Source: Gnetum montanum
Taxonomy: Eukaryota; Streptophyta; Gnetopsida; Gnetales; Gnetaceae
Direction: 5' to 3'
NCBI GenBank assembly: GCA_015680685.1
Contig: MNCI01010070.1
Coordinates: 14,958-78,957 of the forward strand
DNA: 64,000 bases
Shown: positions 1 through 11,789 of the stretch, one piece after another
How positions within the stretch are numbered: the stretch's first letter is position 1
How the letters are laid out: the number at the start of each line of letters is the position of its first letter
Position numbers and translations under genes: made by a program
The notes under the pieces: model-generated
Database searches by the model: none
What the model was told of the DNA's origin: nothing
Seen by the model: the letters and a program-made list of their open reading frames with translations, nothing else

Positions 1-1253
1 AAGGGTTCATGTCCTCCTTGTTTCCATCCTTGGATTTACTTTCACAAGTTGGAAACTTGGGAGTACATTTGATACTTATCATTGAACTGTTCTAACATGG
101 TACTCCATTGGTGAATGGACTCTAGTTCTAAGGACCGGTACTAGCTTTCCACTTCCTTGATTAGTGTCCATGGAAACAACTTGAGTTTTTGCCACTCATT
201 TTCTGTGTTTTGCAAGGCACGTGCATCGTGAAATTCTTGCAAATGATTTAGAGGATCAATGTTGTATCCCCCTTCAAATCTTGGGATATTGTTCACGTCC
301 AATCTTTGGATCCTACTATTTTTTGGTGCCTTGTTGGGATTCTAACAGCCTTAGTTAGTAGGGGTTCATCATGATCATACTATTGATGGCATCTATGATG
401 CCTATGTTGTTCCCTACTCTTCCTCCTTTCATGATGAGTTTCTCTAGAATGCCCTAGTCCCATTTCTTGGCTGCTTTGTCTATGATTCCTATTTTGCTTA
501 CCATTATCCTCAGGGTCTTTTTCCTTGCGACTACATCCAGATCCTAAAGGAGACGATAAAGGAGATAATGAAGGTGAAGAAGAAGAAGGACCATCACCAT
601 GATGATTCCTACTTTCTTCTCTTTGGTGGTCATAGCCTCGATCACGGTTACGATCAGAATGTCCATCTTTGTCATGTGTTCATGTTTCTTTTTCAAATCC
701 TTTGTGTCTATCGGTACCAGAATCCGGGTTATGGATAGTTGAGTGAAGATTTTGATACACCACCCCTTGATTCAAGTCAATGGGAGAAACATCATTGTGT
801 GGGAGACTTCCTTAGGTAGGTTCACCACCCTCATTTTTAGTTATGACATATGGGACATTATGAGACAACTTCCCCTTCATGGATTCATAACATCTCTCCT
901 GTTGTAGATCCCTTTAACATTGTGCCTCCATGGGTCAATACTCTCTCGAGTTATGATCATACAGAACGTACTCTACCTGTAAGTGTTGGATACCAATTTG
1001 TTTGAGGTCACGAAGGAGCATGCCCGAGATTGAGTGATTAGGAGGTAATACTATGTTACCTTCTAAATCACACCAACACAGTTGTTCATCCTAGTGGAGG
1101 ATAAAAGGTAAAGTTTGGTATATACTCATCAGGATGAACATATACCACATGAAATTGTTAGGGGATTGGCATATTATCATGTGCACTATGCCTCTTATTG
1201 TTCTCTATATTAGACCTAGGTGGTGAAACACTCTCGTAAGAAGAAGGAGACAT
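1..1253 (-). pseudogene. M0 gag fragment (Athila-like Ty3/gypsy), broken
   Basis: This is the start of a retrotransposon capsid (gag) gene read on the minus strand and cut by the left window edge. The ATG complement is at 1251-1253, and the first residues (MSPSSYESVSPP) match the position and style of the gag starts of sister elements F (4065) and M1 (26306). About 40 residues in, the family motif HPDEYIPNFTF is readable, as in the sisters. In-frame stops and frameshifts are scattered throughout, so no intact product is expected. The order gag, primer-binding site, LTR fixes the orientation. The rest of M0 lies left of the window. The gag identity rests on alignment by eye with the better preserved M1 copy. 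Confidence 0.75.
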
Positions 1254-1372
1254 AATTGTTTATTCAGTGTGCAATAATTTTTATTTCAATAATTATAAGA
1301 TAACAAACCTTAAGGGTTCGTTCCAATAGTGGGAAGATTTCCTAAGTTCTAGCTACTGCACAAACAACAAAG

Positions 1373-1390
1373 TCCCTAGCAATGGTGCCA
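1373..1390 (-). other. M0 primer-binding site (tRNA-Asp type)
   Basis: Read on the minus strand, the 18 bases next to the LTR are TGGCACCATTGCTAGGGA. Athila and Tat elements of plants classically use TGGCGCCGTTGCCGGGGA, complementary to tRNA-Asp. The four differences (G to A twice, C to T, G to A) are transitions. Confidence 0.75.
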
Positions 1391-1391
1391 A

Positions 1392-2228
1392 TGATGAGTG
1401 GCAAGGTATCCCTACACTCAACCATACGAATACGAGCGTACACGCACGATCTAGTTGAATTCCAAGGACTAAGTGCTCATGCACCTTTACAAAAGCCAGA
1501 TGGGTTAGTCAGTCATTGTCTTCCAAAGCTTACTTATATAGTGCAATTGTATGGTTAAGTAAACTTGAGGTATATGATTTTTATATATTTTCTGATGTTT
1601 TATGTCCTAGTGCTACAAAGGGAGAAGTGAAATAATTAAGTAACTAATTTAATTTAACTAATCGACTATGCTCTAACTAGTCCTAACACTAGCATCTGTT
1701 CTCACTTGCCATACACATCCTAAACTAGTGCAAGACTACTGGGATTACCAAACACTAATTGTTACTGGGTTACCAAGTGTTCCACGCATGCTTGAAGTGG
1801 TCGTACTGAGTGTGCTTACTTGGGGGAGTTAACAAGGAGGGAGGGAGAGAGAGAGAGAGAGAGAGCATTAATTAACTAAGGAAAGCATTAAAGAACTGTA
1901 AATAAAATTAAATAAGAAATTCTGAATGCTGCAAGGTTTATCACAAGGTTTGTCTTTATTTTCAGCCACAAGGTGTGCTCAGCTGCACAGTGCTTGAATA
2001 AAGATCTGTTTGCTTTATGACTCCTATTATGGGCACTCAGAAATAATTCTAACTCTGAGAATGGAAAAAGGCAAGAGTTCAGGTAAGGGACTAAGACTAA
2101 TTAACCAACTATTTCCAAACCAAGTGCACCTGCCTCTTAGTTATAGGTGATAAGACAGGCCCCGATATTGGATGTTTGATATAGCTTGGAAGGCTCCGAT
2201 ATCGCGTACTCAATATCATAGCTCATCA
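1392..2228 (-). repeat. M0 5' LTR
   Basis: An 837-bp long terminal repeat bounded by TGATGAG and CTCATCA, the same inverted ends as the LTRs of F, M1 and M2. Its body shares blocks with them, such as the phrase ACCAAACACTAATTGTTACT near 1748 and the CTCCTATTATGGGCACT block near 2021. A (GA)n microsatellite lies at about 1844-1864. It abuts LINE sequence at 2229. The partner LTR is outside the window, so the target-site duplication cannot be tested. Confidence 0.8.
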
Positions 2229-3003
2229 CAAGTTATGTGTGGATTAAAAGAATTGGGACAAGGTTTTTGCTTCTAATGTTCATAAATCAAATTTACATAA
2301 TAACATTGAGTTAGGTATTTATATCTTTACCTTCAACTTATTGAGAAGAAATTAATTTTGTACTCTTTTAATATGTATTCAAAGTTTAGCACTAAGTCTA
2401 GGTTGCCAAACAACATATCCATATAATATAGTAGGATATACGATGGTTTGAAAATTTTATTTTTTAACCTTCTAAGTCTAGAGTCCTAAATCCTTGCACT
2501 TGTTCTTGAAAATATACAAAGCCTTGAAACCTCTTGTTATTTTTTCCTTGATGCACTTTCCCATACATAATTTTTCATATAAATAAGACCTAAATATTTA
2601 AAAGAATCTACTATTTACACATTGATATCTCTAAATTAAAAGTTATAACATGTATTTTTTGTACCCCAGATCATCAATTTGGTTTTATCTACATTCACTT
2701 GAAGATAAGATGAATGACAATAATTTTTTAAAATTTGCAACATATTTTGCATACCTTCTATAGTAGTGGAATCCAAGCAATATCATCTACATATAAAAGA
2801 AGAATCACTACTTGGGATCTAATTTTGATAGCATGACTATCTTGCCTGTTGTATAACCATTCCTACATTTTATCAATAAAGATATCAAAGAGAGTTGAAG
2901 AAAGTGGACGACCTTATTTAACTCTAATTTTTCTCTAGAATTGAAATTTTTCTTTGAATTATTATTTGTTCTTTTAATAATGACTTCCTCACATAATCTT
3001 TGA
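2229..3003 (-). mobile_element. LINE (non-LTR) reverse transcriptase, 3' half
   Basis: Read on the minus strand, this encodes the second half of a non-LTR retrotransposon reverse transcriptase. Visible pieces in order are a degenerate GRPLSPTLFDIFIDKM-like block near 2860-2910, HAIKI near 2830, and LLLYVDDI near 2790-2800, the catalytic YxDD box of plant LINEs. A thumb-region tail follows, with a readable LQVNVDKTKLMIW-like stretch near 2680-2720. Frameshifts and stops make it a pseudogene. Its upstream half lies at 28465-28850, separated by the insertion of element F. The 3' end and poly-A tail are not seen; the left side ends at the M0 LTR. Confidence 0.75.
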
Positions 3004-3008
3004 GTTCC
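3004..3008. repeat. Target-site duplication of F, left copy (GTTCC)
   Basis: GTTCC lies directly before the F 5' LTR and is repeated directly after the F 3' LTR at 28460-28464. Five bases is the usual Ty3/gypsy duplication length. The LINE RT reading frame resumes across the pair when F is removed. Confidence 0.9.
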
Positions 3009-3908
3009 TGATGAGTTGTATTTTGGTTGGTTGCATCAATGAGGCCTCATCGACATGGCCTTGTCAACTGGGCCTTGTCCATGCATCGTATCATGCATCG
3101 ACAAGGCCTTGTTGACATAGTGTCTATTTTCAGCTATAAATATGGACCTACTAGCCACATTTATGGAAATAGAGATTTTTTAGCAACAAAGCTTTTGTAG
3201 TTTGTTTAATTGAGAGTTAGAATTTTCCTCCCAAGTGCTTGTAGCATGAGTCTTTGAGTGTACAAATCTTTATTCAAGCATTGTTGTACCTAAGCATGAT
3301 AGTGTGTGCGATAATAAAGATGAGATTTCTGATAGACCTTGTAGCACTTTGGATAGATTAAATATTTTATTTATGCATATAATGTGTTCAATTATTTATT
3401 AAATGTTTTCAATTATTTATTAAATATTTTCCAATAATTAAGTTAATGAAGCAATCAAGTAAGATAGATTAAACACATAAGTATGACTAATTCGAGTGTA
3501 ACACGTATTTGGNATTCGAGTGTAACACATATTTGGTTGGTAATCCTGGTAGCATTATCGCTAGCACTTGGTCGTCCAATAGTGGATACGTGGGTTCAAG
3601 ACAGGTTAGGACTAGTTAGATACTAGTTAATTAGTTAATCTAAATTAGTTAATCCAATTACTTTTATCTCCCTTTGAATAACAAACCATAAAATATAAAA
3701 TGATAAAAAGTAGATGCCTGAATTACACTTAATCATACCAATGTACGTCACGAGTGTAATTGGGAAGACAACGATTGACCTTAAGGCAAGTTATACTTCC
3801 TAGAAGACTAGTGTACCAGAAACTACAAAGTCCCTGGAATTCAACTGGATCATGTATGAACACTTGTGATTCGTATGGTTGGGCATAGGGGTACCTCACT
3901 GCTCATCA
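3009..3908 (+). repeat. F 5' LTR
   Basis: A 900-bp LTR beginning TGATGAG and ending CTCATCA. Its start holds a GGCC/TCGA-rich array with the near-palindrome ATGCATCGTATCATGCAT around 3080-3100, then a TATA box (TATAAATA, 3135-3142). A single N at 3513 sits between two copies of a 22-bp phrase, probably an assembly join. Relative to the 3' LTR it carries about 40 more bases in the early U3 part. Confidence 0.9.
3135..3142 (+). promoter_or_regulatory. F 5' LTR TATA box
   Basis: TATAAATA lies about 126 bases into the LTR, just after the palindromic array. The same word is at the equivalent place in the 3' LTR (27687-27694), and on the minus strand in M1 (27243-27250, 14910-14917) and M2 (33861-33868). 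Use as a promoter is inferred from position and conservation. Confidence 0.6.
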
Positions 3909-3909
3909 T

Positions 3910-3927
3910 TAGTAATGTTTTTAGGGA
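3910..3927 (+). other. F primer-binding site, decayed
   Basis: The bases just after the 5' LTR (TAGTAATGTTTTTAGGGA) align without gaps to the M0 site TGGCACCATTGCTAGGGA, with matches concentrated at the TAGGGA end. It is recognisable by position more than by identity. Confidence 0.5.
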
Positions 3928-4064
3928 GTTTGTTTATTGAAATATGTGCTATTTAGGTTTAAGTGAATACTATTAATATCGTTGTGTGAACCTCAAGGTC
4001 AATATCATTCCCGCTATACATAGAATTATAATAGCACACGAATAATTTTATTTTGTTTTGCGAA

Positions 4065-6560
4065 ATGTTTTCTTCTCCTCACAAGCATGAAGATGTCAAA
4101 CCACTAGTTCCATAGAAATGTGAAGTGGTATATACTCATCCAACGGAGTATGTACCAGACTTCACCTTCATCCTACATCAGGATGAACAACATTGTCTTG
4201 CCCCCTGATTGATCTATGCCTGGGATGCTATTTGAAACCCTTAACAAGTTGGACATTTTAGATCTTCATGAAGAATACATTGTGAATGATTATGACACTG
4301 AGAACTAGTATCCCACTAAAACACAACGCAAGCAAGATTGACGTCAGGAAAAGCTCCATGAAGCTACAAAGGGAAAAAATTTTACTAATCCCTTATTCCT
4401 ACTAGATCAAGATGATAACGAGGATCCTCCCTTTGAACGTTCTCAACATGAAGATTCTCCACCCCCTCTTATTGGTGATGAGGGTGTGAACATGAACTTG
4501 CAATCCACTATTCATAAACTAGGTTTAAAAAAAATTGACAACCAAGGTAGGGACTTGGGAAAGCATCACAAGAGCAAAAAAATCTAAGGATGAGGGATGT
4601 AATAAGCAAAACAGTGATGGAAAACACCATGGTGGTAGTGATGGTCCATCTTCCTCTTCATCCTCTTCATCCAATTCCGAACATTCCTCTTCATCTAATG
4701 ATTTCCATAGAAGTCACTATCGAAATAATCACGATGAAGGTGATCAACAAGAGAATAAGGACCATGAAGGCCACCAAGTCTGAAGGGGTGGCTACAACCA
4801 TCATCATCGTCATTGATGTAGTGATGATGATGAACCTCTGATGGTGAATTGAAGTATGCTCAACATTGCATAGGTAGTTAGAATTCCAACCAGGCATATG
4901 AAAGATAGCTGAATTAACTACTTAGACATTAACAATATTCCAAGATTTGAGGGGGGATACAATTCTAATCCACAGACACATCTACAAGCTTTTCATGATG
5001 CCTGTGCCTTACAGAACATAGAAAATGAATGGAAAAAACTCAAACTCTTCCCTAGGACACACATCAAGGAAGTTGAAAGTTGGTACTAGTCTTTGGAGCT
5101 GGAATCTATCTACAAATGGAGTACCATGTTAGAGCTATTTAATGACAAATACCAAATGTACTTTAGAGTGTCAAATTTGAGAAGGAAAATTTAAGGTTGG
5201 AAATAAGGAATACATGAACCCTTGGATGCCACCATGGACATATACTATTCACTCTTACATTGATTCCCTAGCCATGGTTATTCTCAGAGGAAACAACTTC
5301 ACCACATCAAAGATGGGCTCAGAGTAGAAACTAGAAGAACTCTTGGGGTTTATGCCGAAGGGAGATTGTTTGAACTAAGAGCTCATTAGATCCAAAGGCT
5401 AATTGAGAAAGTAGTAAAAGAATAAGGTGAGCTATGAAAGAGGGAAAGTATAGAATGGTAATAGGGATCCTTCCATTAGAAAATGGGAGGTTTGATTTTA
5501 TGACAAGGAGGAGTCACCACTTGATGAAGTGGTGAATAGGAAAACCTTGCACATCCAAAATTATATTTTTGATATTTCGGCAAAGATTGATAAATTATAG
5601 GACTCTTTTGATGAAAAATTTCAAATTACTATGAAGATTGCTAAAGCATCCAAAGAGAAAAATAGTAATTGTAACCACATGAGACAAAAAGAAGCTGAAC
5701 ATGCCTACCAAAGAGGTAAGGGCAAAGCTATTGCCATAGAATAAGTTGTGGAAATCAAGTTTTATGATAAAAATAATTATGAAATCTATCAATATGAATA
5801 TCCAAAGGGTTGTTTCCCTATGGTGTCACACTTACAAGAGTATAGGATGTATGCATTGAATCCTTGATTAGCACATAGGCAAGCACCTAGATGATTGTCT
5901 TATCTTCAAGGTAATCCAAGGTAGTTACACCAACAAAAATAAGCTTACTATCCAAGTGGAGCTCCTCCACAACCTTATGAACAATACCAACAGTGGTACC
6001 AACCACAATCATGGAGAATGCCATCACCAAGGCAGCAGTACCCTTATAGGCAACTAGATCCATATGGGTACTATGTTTAGTAATCTATCTCCCCAAGAAG
6101 TTCTATAAGTCATACCTTGTTTCAGCATCACTATTACCCTCTGGAGTACCATTGAATACATTCATCATCTACTCGAGGGAAAAACCCATATCCATACCAT
6201 CCTCCACATCCATCTACACACACACCTCCACCTTCAACATAGTTACCTCCTACTCCATCCATGCAAGGTGAGATTCCTCCACAAGCATAACAATGAAATG
6301 CTATGAGGGCTATACATTCACAATTGGCTTTCTAATCGAGTGGTTCAGATGGTTGATCTAGAAAAAGACATTTCTTTTGACCTAATAGTCTTCTTCAACC
6401 CTCACAATCTAGTCTAGTGGATCTTCCTACATCTCCAATATCTTCATCCTCTACATCAAATACTTTTGAGTGCCCTTCAAACCAAGTGCCACCTTGGATT
6501 TATACTGTAATGCTAGCTCATGCTGTTTCCAATTGGATTAAGGTTAACAATCTTCCCACA
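4065..6560 (+). pseudogene. F gag, broken
   Basis: Capsid gene of element F. The ATG at 4065 starts MFSSPHKHEDVKPLVP followed by a stop, then the family motif HPTEYVPDFTFILHQDEQ, which fixes the start by comparison with M1 and M0. A Ser/His-rich, Asp-rich linker at 4600-4800 (a run of serines near 4650-4690) precedes the gag core, whose NIPRFEGGYNSNPQTHLQAF-like block lies near 4925-5000. The zinc knuckle region near 5775-5820 reads YEIYQYEYPKGCFPM, so key cysteines of the CxxCxxxHxxxC pattern kept in M1 are lost. A Pro/Gln/Tyr-rich tail follows at 5930-6300. Many stops and frame changes are present. Confidence 0.75.
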
Positions 6561-7230
6561 AAAATATTTTACCTAGGAAGTTGACTCATTTACCTGCAAA
6601 TCGCTAGACATGAGTAATGTAAGGCTCTTCTTGACTCTAGTTTTGGAGTTAATCTCATCTTCCATAACATGTACAAGGCCTAGAACCTACCATCTCTCAA
6701 GAAGAGTAACATCTATCTAGAATTGGCAGATTCGTTAATTACTGTCCCTCTAGGATTAGTAGAGGACATTGTGACCATAGTTTGTGGATGGTCCTATCCT
6801 ACTGATTTTCTGGTGATCAAGATTGAAAACTAAAAAAATGATTTCCCCATCATTATGGGAAGAGCTTGGTTAAGCACAGTCGATGCACATGTCGGCATAA
6901 GGAACCTATCTCTAGAAATATCCAAAGAAAATGAATTGGAAAAAATAGAGAAGAAATGTATTACATGCATCACATACAACGATAACAGGTGTAATTGCGT
7001 GCAAAAGATTTGGTCCATCAAAAGTACATACATTAAAGCATGCAGTCAGTGTGCACAAGAAATCAATATTCAAAGGTATCTGTATGTAGCAGCCATAAAT
7101 AAGAGGGCACCCAGTGGTTGATAGTTGACTCTAATAGTAGCACATTATGCATGGAACCAACTGAGAGCTTAACATATGCATATGTTGAAGGCATGAACAA
7201 CCTTGAATAATTTCATTTCCAACTCTCTAA
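6561..7230 (+). pseudogene. F protease and linker, broken
   Basis: Retropepsin-like aspartic protease region, which would cut the Gag-Pol polyprotein. The active-site block reads ALLDSSFGVNLIFHNMY near 6624-6670 (relatives have LLD.GSSVNL), so the catalytic Asp is kept but the following Gly is changed. ELADSLITVPLGLVEDIVTI, then GWSYPTDFLVIKIEN and FPIIMGRAWLSTVDAHVGI (about 6840-6895), follow the normal order of plant Ty3/gypsy proteases. A Cys-rich linker after 6950 leads into RT. The frame is interrupted by stops. Confidence 0.75.
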
Positions 7231-8800
7231 TGAAAAAGATGATACTTGGTGGGGAGAGTTGAAAATCCCTGATAACTTCAAGCAAGAGCCCTTAGAACTA
7301 AAAAATTTACCAGCCGACATGGAATATGCATTTTTAAATAATGCTAAAGTGATCATAATTAATGCCAAACCTTCTCTTGAACAAAAAGAAAAGCTATCAA
7401 AGGTAGTTAATAAATGGCTAATAGCCTTTGCTTAGTTATATCTTGAGCTAATAGGAATTGATCCAAGGATATGCTAGCATCACATTTACATCGACTTGGC
7501 CATGAAGCCTAGAAGGTAGCCGCAAAGGCAACTAAATCCCAAATTTAAGTAGATCGTCAAAGAGGAAATTGAACAACTCCTCAAGGTAGGGTTCATCTAT
7601 CCCATCACAGATAGTGAGTGGGTTACCCCACTCATAATTGTGCCAAAGAAAGTTGGCACATGATGGATCTGCATCAACTTCAGGTTGTTGATTATGGAAA
7701 CATTTAAAGATCATTGTCCATTGCCATTTGTGAATCAATTGTTGGACACCATATTTAGGCATTTTTATTATAGCTTCTTGGTAGTGGCTATAACCAAATC
7801 CAAATTTCACTAGAAGATCAAGCCAAGACAACATTCATGAGTCCTTGAGGGACTTTTTCATACTATAAGATGCCATTTGGTCTATGCAATCCCCTGTAAC
7901 ATTTCAACAACTAGTCCTTAGTATTTTTTAACAACAGATCTATAGTGGTGTGGAAGTCTTCATAAATGACTTTTCCACTTATGGATCCACATTTGAGTAA
8001 GCCTTGGACTACCTTGAGAAAGTGTTGAAGAGATGTGTTGAAACAAACTTACGGCTCAATTGGCAAAAGAGCAATTTGATGGTCCAAGAAGGCATTGTGC
8101 TAGGGCACCAAATTTCACAAAAAGGGATTAAGTTAGACCTAGAAAAGATAAGGGTCATCCAAGGAATAACATTCTAACAAGAGATCATTAAAGATGTTTG
8201 GTCATTTCTTGGACACACTGGCTACTATCAATGATTCATAGAAAATTTCTATAAGATTGCAAAATTGTTGGTAGAGCTTACAAAGAAAGATGCACCTTTC
8301 ATCTAGACCAAGAAATGTGAACATGCATTCCAAAAGTTAAAAGAGAGACTCATAGAAACACTAATCCTAAGAGCAATAGATTGGTCCAGACCCTTCCACA
8401 TTATGAAAAATGCATCTAACTATACCTTGGGAGTAGTGCTCATGTAGATGGATGATAATAAATGTCCATACTACATCCACTGCGCAAGCTGAAGCATTGT
8501 GGGAGCATAATTAAATTACACCATGATGGAGAAAGAACTAATGGCAGTGGTGTACACTCTAGAAAATTTCAGGAACTATGTGCTTGTATACAAAATATTT
8601 ATGCACATAGACCATAGTGAAATTTGCTTCCTAATGAATAAGCCAATAGTGAAACCTCATGTCATATGGTGGCTCATGGTATTGCAGGAATTCGATCTCA
8701 TGATGGTAGATCGAAAAGAAACTGAGAATGTGGGTGCTAATCACCTCTCTTGCTTAAGATGGGATAATAAAGAGGAGGAGAGCTATCTCTCTAACTAGTT
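7231..8800 (+). pseudogene. F reverse transcriptase and RNase H, broken
   Basis: Reverse transcriptase would copy the element RNA and RNase H would degrade the RNA strand. RT begins near 7530 with EEIEQLLKVGFIYPITDSEW and VTPLIIVPKK. The usual ..DGYSGYNQI stretch is scrambled near 7760, and the YxDD box is degraded near 7960 (an FIND-like remnant). RNase H follows; 8523-8798 encodes MEKELMAVVYTLENFRNYVL, then HIDHSEICFLMNKPIVKPHV, and ends with ENVGANHLSCLRWD. In-frame stops occur about every 50-80 codons upstream. The segment is colinear with M1 21480-22990. Confidence 0.78.
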
Positions 8801-10090
8801 TCCAAACAAACTCCTCTTTATAGAAGCAATAAGTAAACAAATGCCTGTAGAAACAACATGGTATAATGGCATTCTTAGTTATCTTCTCACTCAAGAGGTG
8901 CCACAAGATCTTGACTTTAGACAGAAGCAACAATTTCTTCATTAGGTCAAATACTTTATGGAAGTTAATGGACACTTCTACAAGGTGTGTGTCAATGGCC
9001 TAATTCATTGGTGTGTCTTAGATGAAGATCAACTACGCATTCTCTAGGATGCTCACAAAGGGACTTGTAGAGGCCACTATGTAGGGAGATGCATAGCCAT
9101 AAAAATCCTGATGGCAGGATACTATTAACCTACAATCTTTAGGGATGCCCACCAGTTCATCAAGTCTTGTGAACATTGTCAATGAGATGGGAGGATGACC
9201 ACTTGCATGGAAGGTCCTCAATAGTAAATTTAACCACTGGAACCTTTTGACATTTGGGGTGTTGACTTCATGGGTCCCATCACACCCATGTCCAATGAAC
9301 AAGCATATATTATTGTAACAGTTGACTACTGCACAAAATGGGCAGAAATAGTAATTGTTATTGATTATACATCATCCATTGCTTCCACATTCATACAAAA
9401 AAAATATTGTAAATAGGTTTGGGATGCCACATTCACTAAGTTTTGACAATGGAACTCATTTCATAGATGCCACTTTTAGAAAGTTGATGCAACACTTAGG
9501 GGTTGAACATAAATTAACAACACCTTACCACCCTCAATCTAATGGTCAAGTAGAGGTAACCAACTGGGAGATCACAAAAATACTAATATGGACCATTGGC
9601 AAATATAGGAAAGATTGGAGTACAAAACTTAATGATGCCCTCTGGGCTTACCATTCAACATGGAAACTTCCTATTGGCTATTCTCCTTACGAGTTGGTGT
9701 ATGGAAAACTTCCAATGCTCTTGATCCAATTTAAGCTCTGTACGCTCTCAATAGCCTATGATCTAAATCTTAACCTAAGTCTAGCATAGAAAGAAAGATT
9801 GGTCAATCTGAACATCCTAGATGAAAATTGATTAGTGGCCCTCTCTTTAAATGAGGTGCACAAGGCATTTAGTAGGCAATGTCATAACCTTATAATATGA
9901 AAGGTAAAACTTCAACCAAGAAATAAGGTTCTCTACTAGAACCCCACACATGTACCCCAAAAGGAAAAATTCCAAACATTATGGAAGGGACTTTATATAA
10001 TTGATCAAACCTCTAGGGCCATGATAATTTACAAACCTAAAAGCCCAAGTAAAATGTAGTTGGTCAACATCTAATAAATAAAACTTTTCT
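8801..10090 (+). pseudogene. F integrase, broken
   Basis: Integrase would insert the cDNA into host DNA. The zinc-binding HHCC module lies at about 9020-9190 (CRGHYVGR ... SCEHCQ). The core begins with VDYCTKWAE (first catalytic Asp at 9324-9326). A frameshift at the run of eight As at about 9396-9403 moves the remainder into another frame, where 9413-9780 reads FDNGTHF (second Asp at about 9445) and GQVEVTN (catalytic Glu), 35 residues apart as in the D,D35E family. A C-terminal domain continues to about 10090 (KVLYWNPTHVPQ-like block near 9930). No chromodomain was seen. Confidence 0.82.
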
Positions 10091-10831
10091 TAGAGCCAAG
10101 ACAGGCCAGTGCAACTACCACCTTGATGGATGGACAACCACATTCCATTTTTCAAATCTTCTCCTTCCAACTCAGTCATGGGAGAGATGGCCACCCATAT
10201 TAACAATCCATATGGCTTCTTAGTTTTTCTACTTTTCTTTTCCATGTTTTTAATTTTATCAGTTATTTATTTTACAAATTTTTGGATTTTCAAATTTTTC
10301 TACTTTTACACCATCGTTAGTGCCTTTGAGCCTTTCTTGATTATTTTATACTTTATTATATCTTTTACTTTATTTGGTTTTTTTCTGTTCAAGTGTGATA
10401 TCTCCTTATTTTTTCTAATAAAATTTCTTTATTGCCATAGGACAGTTTTGCTATTGTTATTTACTAATGATGGTTTGTACTTAATGTTGTGATTATTGAT
10501 GTCTGGTTTCTATTTTTGAATTTTTATTTCTCATGACTTTGACATGGTTTATTTTTCATGGAATAGGCAATGAGTCCACATCATCCACCCATTCGATAAA
10601 CTCTACGTTTTCCTTGTTCTGGGAATTTAAGGTTTCTTCAATTAAAGAAACTTTTAATCAATCGGTAAACTTGGTAGTTCTGGAATGAGGAAGGATTCAA
10701 AGGTTTAAAAAGGGTGCGACTTCAAGGGGACTCAATATCTTCATACTCTTCTACTTACTTAAGTGCTTGAGTATTTTTCATAGAGTTCTTACCATTCCAT
10801 TCCAACCATTGATAAGAAGTCAAATAAAGTC

Positions 10832-10981
10832 TTTACATGGTGTGGTTTCCATCCAAAAGAAAAAAATGATGGAAATTCAAAACACACTCCTTAGACATAA
10901 TAAATGAATAACTTCTTACATGGTGTGGTTCCCATTCAAAAAATAATAATAATGGAAATTCAAAGCACACCCCTTGGACAA
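10832..10981 (+). repeat. Tandem duplication in F spacer
   Basis: Two copies of a unit of about 80 bases containing TACATGGTGTGGTT, CATCCAAAAG or CATTCAAAAA, ATGGAAATTCAAA and CACAC[TC]CCTT.GACA. M1 keeps a related diverged pair on the opposite strand near 19340-19550. It has no coding content. Confidence 0.7.
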
Positions 10982-11462
10982 ATAAACAGGCTACGAGCAC
11001 TAGCTATGGGACTAGAAAGACATGCACCTATGCCTGAAAGTCTCCTCTAACCAAGGCCTTTTCTCACCTCCTACTTCTCTCTTTTCTTCTCCTTATGGAA
11101 TGGTGGTTGTCTTGTGGAAGCACTCTTGTGTCTTGTGTGGGTGGATTGGTCCTAGGATGGTGATGTGAAGTCATTGAAAGTGGATGGTTTTGATCTGGAT
11201 TGAGGATGGATCTTCCTACGTCATATTAAACAAAAATTCCACAAGGAACTTATTATGACCTTAATTTGAAACTCCATTCCACCTTCTCTATCATTCATCC
11301 ATGCTACCATAACTTAGCTAACTATCATGTTCTATGTTATGCTCTATGTCTTTTTATGATGTGTTTGAATTCTTGGATATATTCTTTTTGGTTGGTCCTT
11401 AACTTTTCATGATCATTAAATTGATGATGGGGCCCACAAACTTCTTAGTTGAGGTTATGCAA

Positions 11463-11539
11463 GGGCAATAAGAGCATGAGCCACTTGCAATAAGGAATTG
11501 ATGCTCTTATTGCCCCAATGCAAGTGGCTCATGCTCTTA
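11463..11539. repeat. Compound inverted repeat with two alternative stems
   Basis: The left arm can pair perfectly in two ways. 11463-11477 (GGGCAATAAGAGCAT) is complementary to 11501-11515, and 11469-11489 is complementary over all 21 bases to 11519-11539. Both stems use 11469-11477, so they exclude each other. It lies in the F spacer upstream of ORF3. Confidence 0.85.
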
Positions 11540-11728
11540 ACTTCTAACTTCCCCAATGCATTAATAACCTTAATAATATACAAACATCAATTCTTTTTAA
11601 AGGTTAGCCCTTTCAACAACCTTCAAAATGAATTTTTACCAATAACATATAAATAAAAAAATAACTAAAATAATTAAATAAGCCATAATCACAACTTAGC
11701 CAAGTGTAACTATCCTTAAGAGATAAAG

Positions 11729-11789
11729 GTATCCCAATTGCTTTAAGTTACATAACGATTGCTTACCCATGGTCTCATTGTGATTACAG
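11729..11789 (+). other. Candidate intron just upstream of F ORF3
   Basis: A GT (in AAAGGTATCC) and an AG (in GTGATTACAG) bound 61 bases directly before the ORF3 ATG at 11790. M1 and M2 have equivalently placed signals giving 63 and 62 bases. Splicing here is inferred and would suit a subgenomic ORF3 message. Confidence 0.45.

Larger units (their letters stand above)
10091..11728 (+). other. F spacer between integrase and ORF3
   Basis: Non-coding internal region colinear, by short shared blocks, with M1 18190-20300 and M2 37163-39230. An AT-rich stretch at 10200-10500 leaves a chance 120-codon open frame. It contains a tandem duplication (10832-10981), a compound inverted repeat (11463-11539) and a TGGGGCCCAC block near 11427. 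The TATA-plus-GGCC array module that M1 and M2 carry in this spacer is not seen here and looks deleted. Confidence 0.6.

Noticed and set aside
2229-3003. Considered as copia RT because of the YVDD box
   Set aside because: Flanking blocks (PLSPTLFDIFIDKM-like, HAIKI) and the upstream FINFAKAYDSM motif are those of non-LTR reverse transcriptases.
10130-10492. A 120-codon Phe/Leu-rich frame in the F spacer that looks like a membrane protein
   Set aside because: T-rich DNA gives Phe/Leu/Ile codons by composition; the equivalent M1 and M2 regions have no matching frame.
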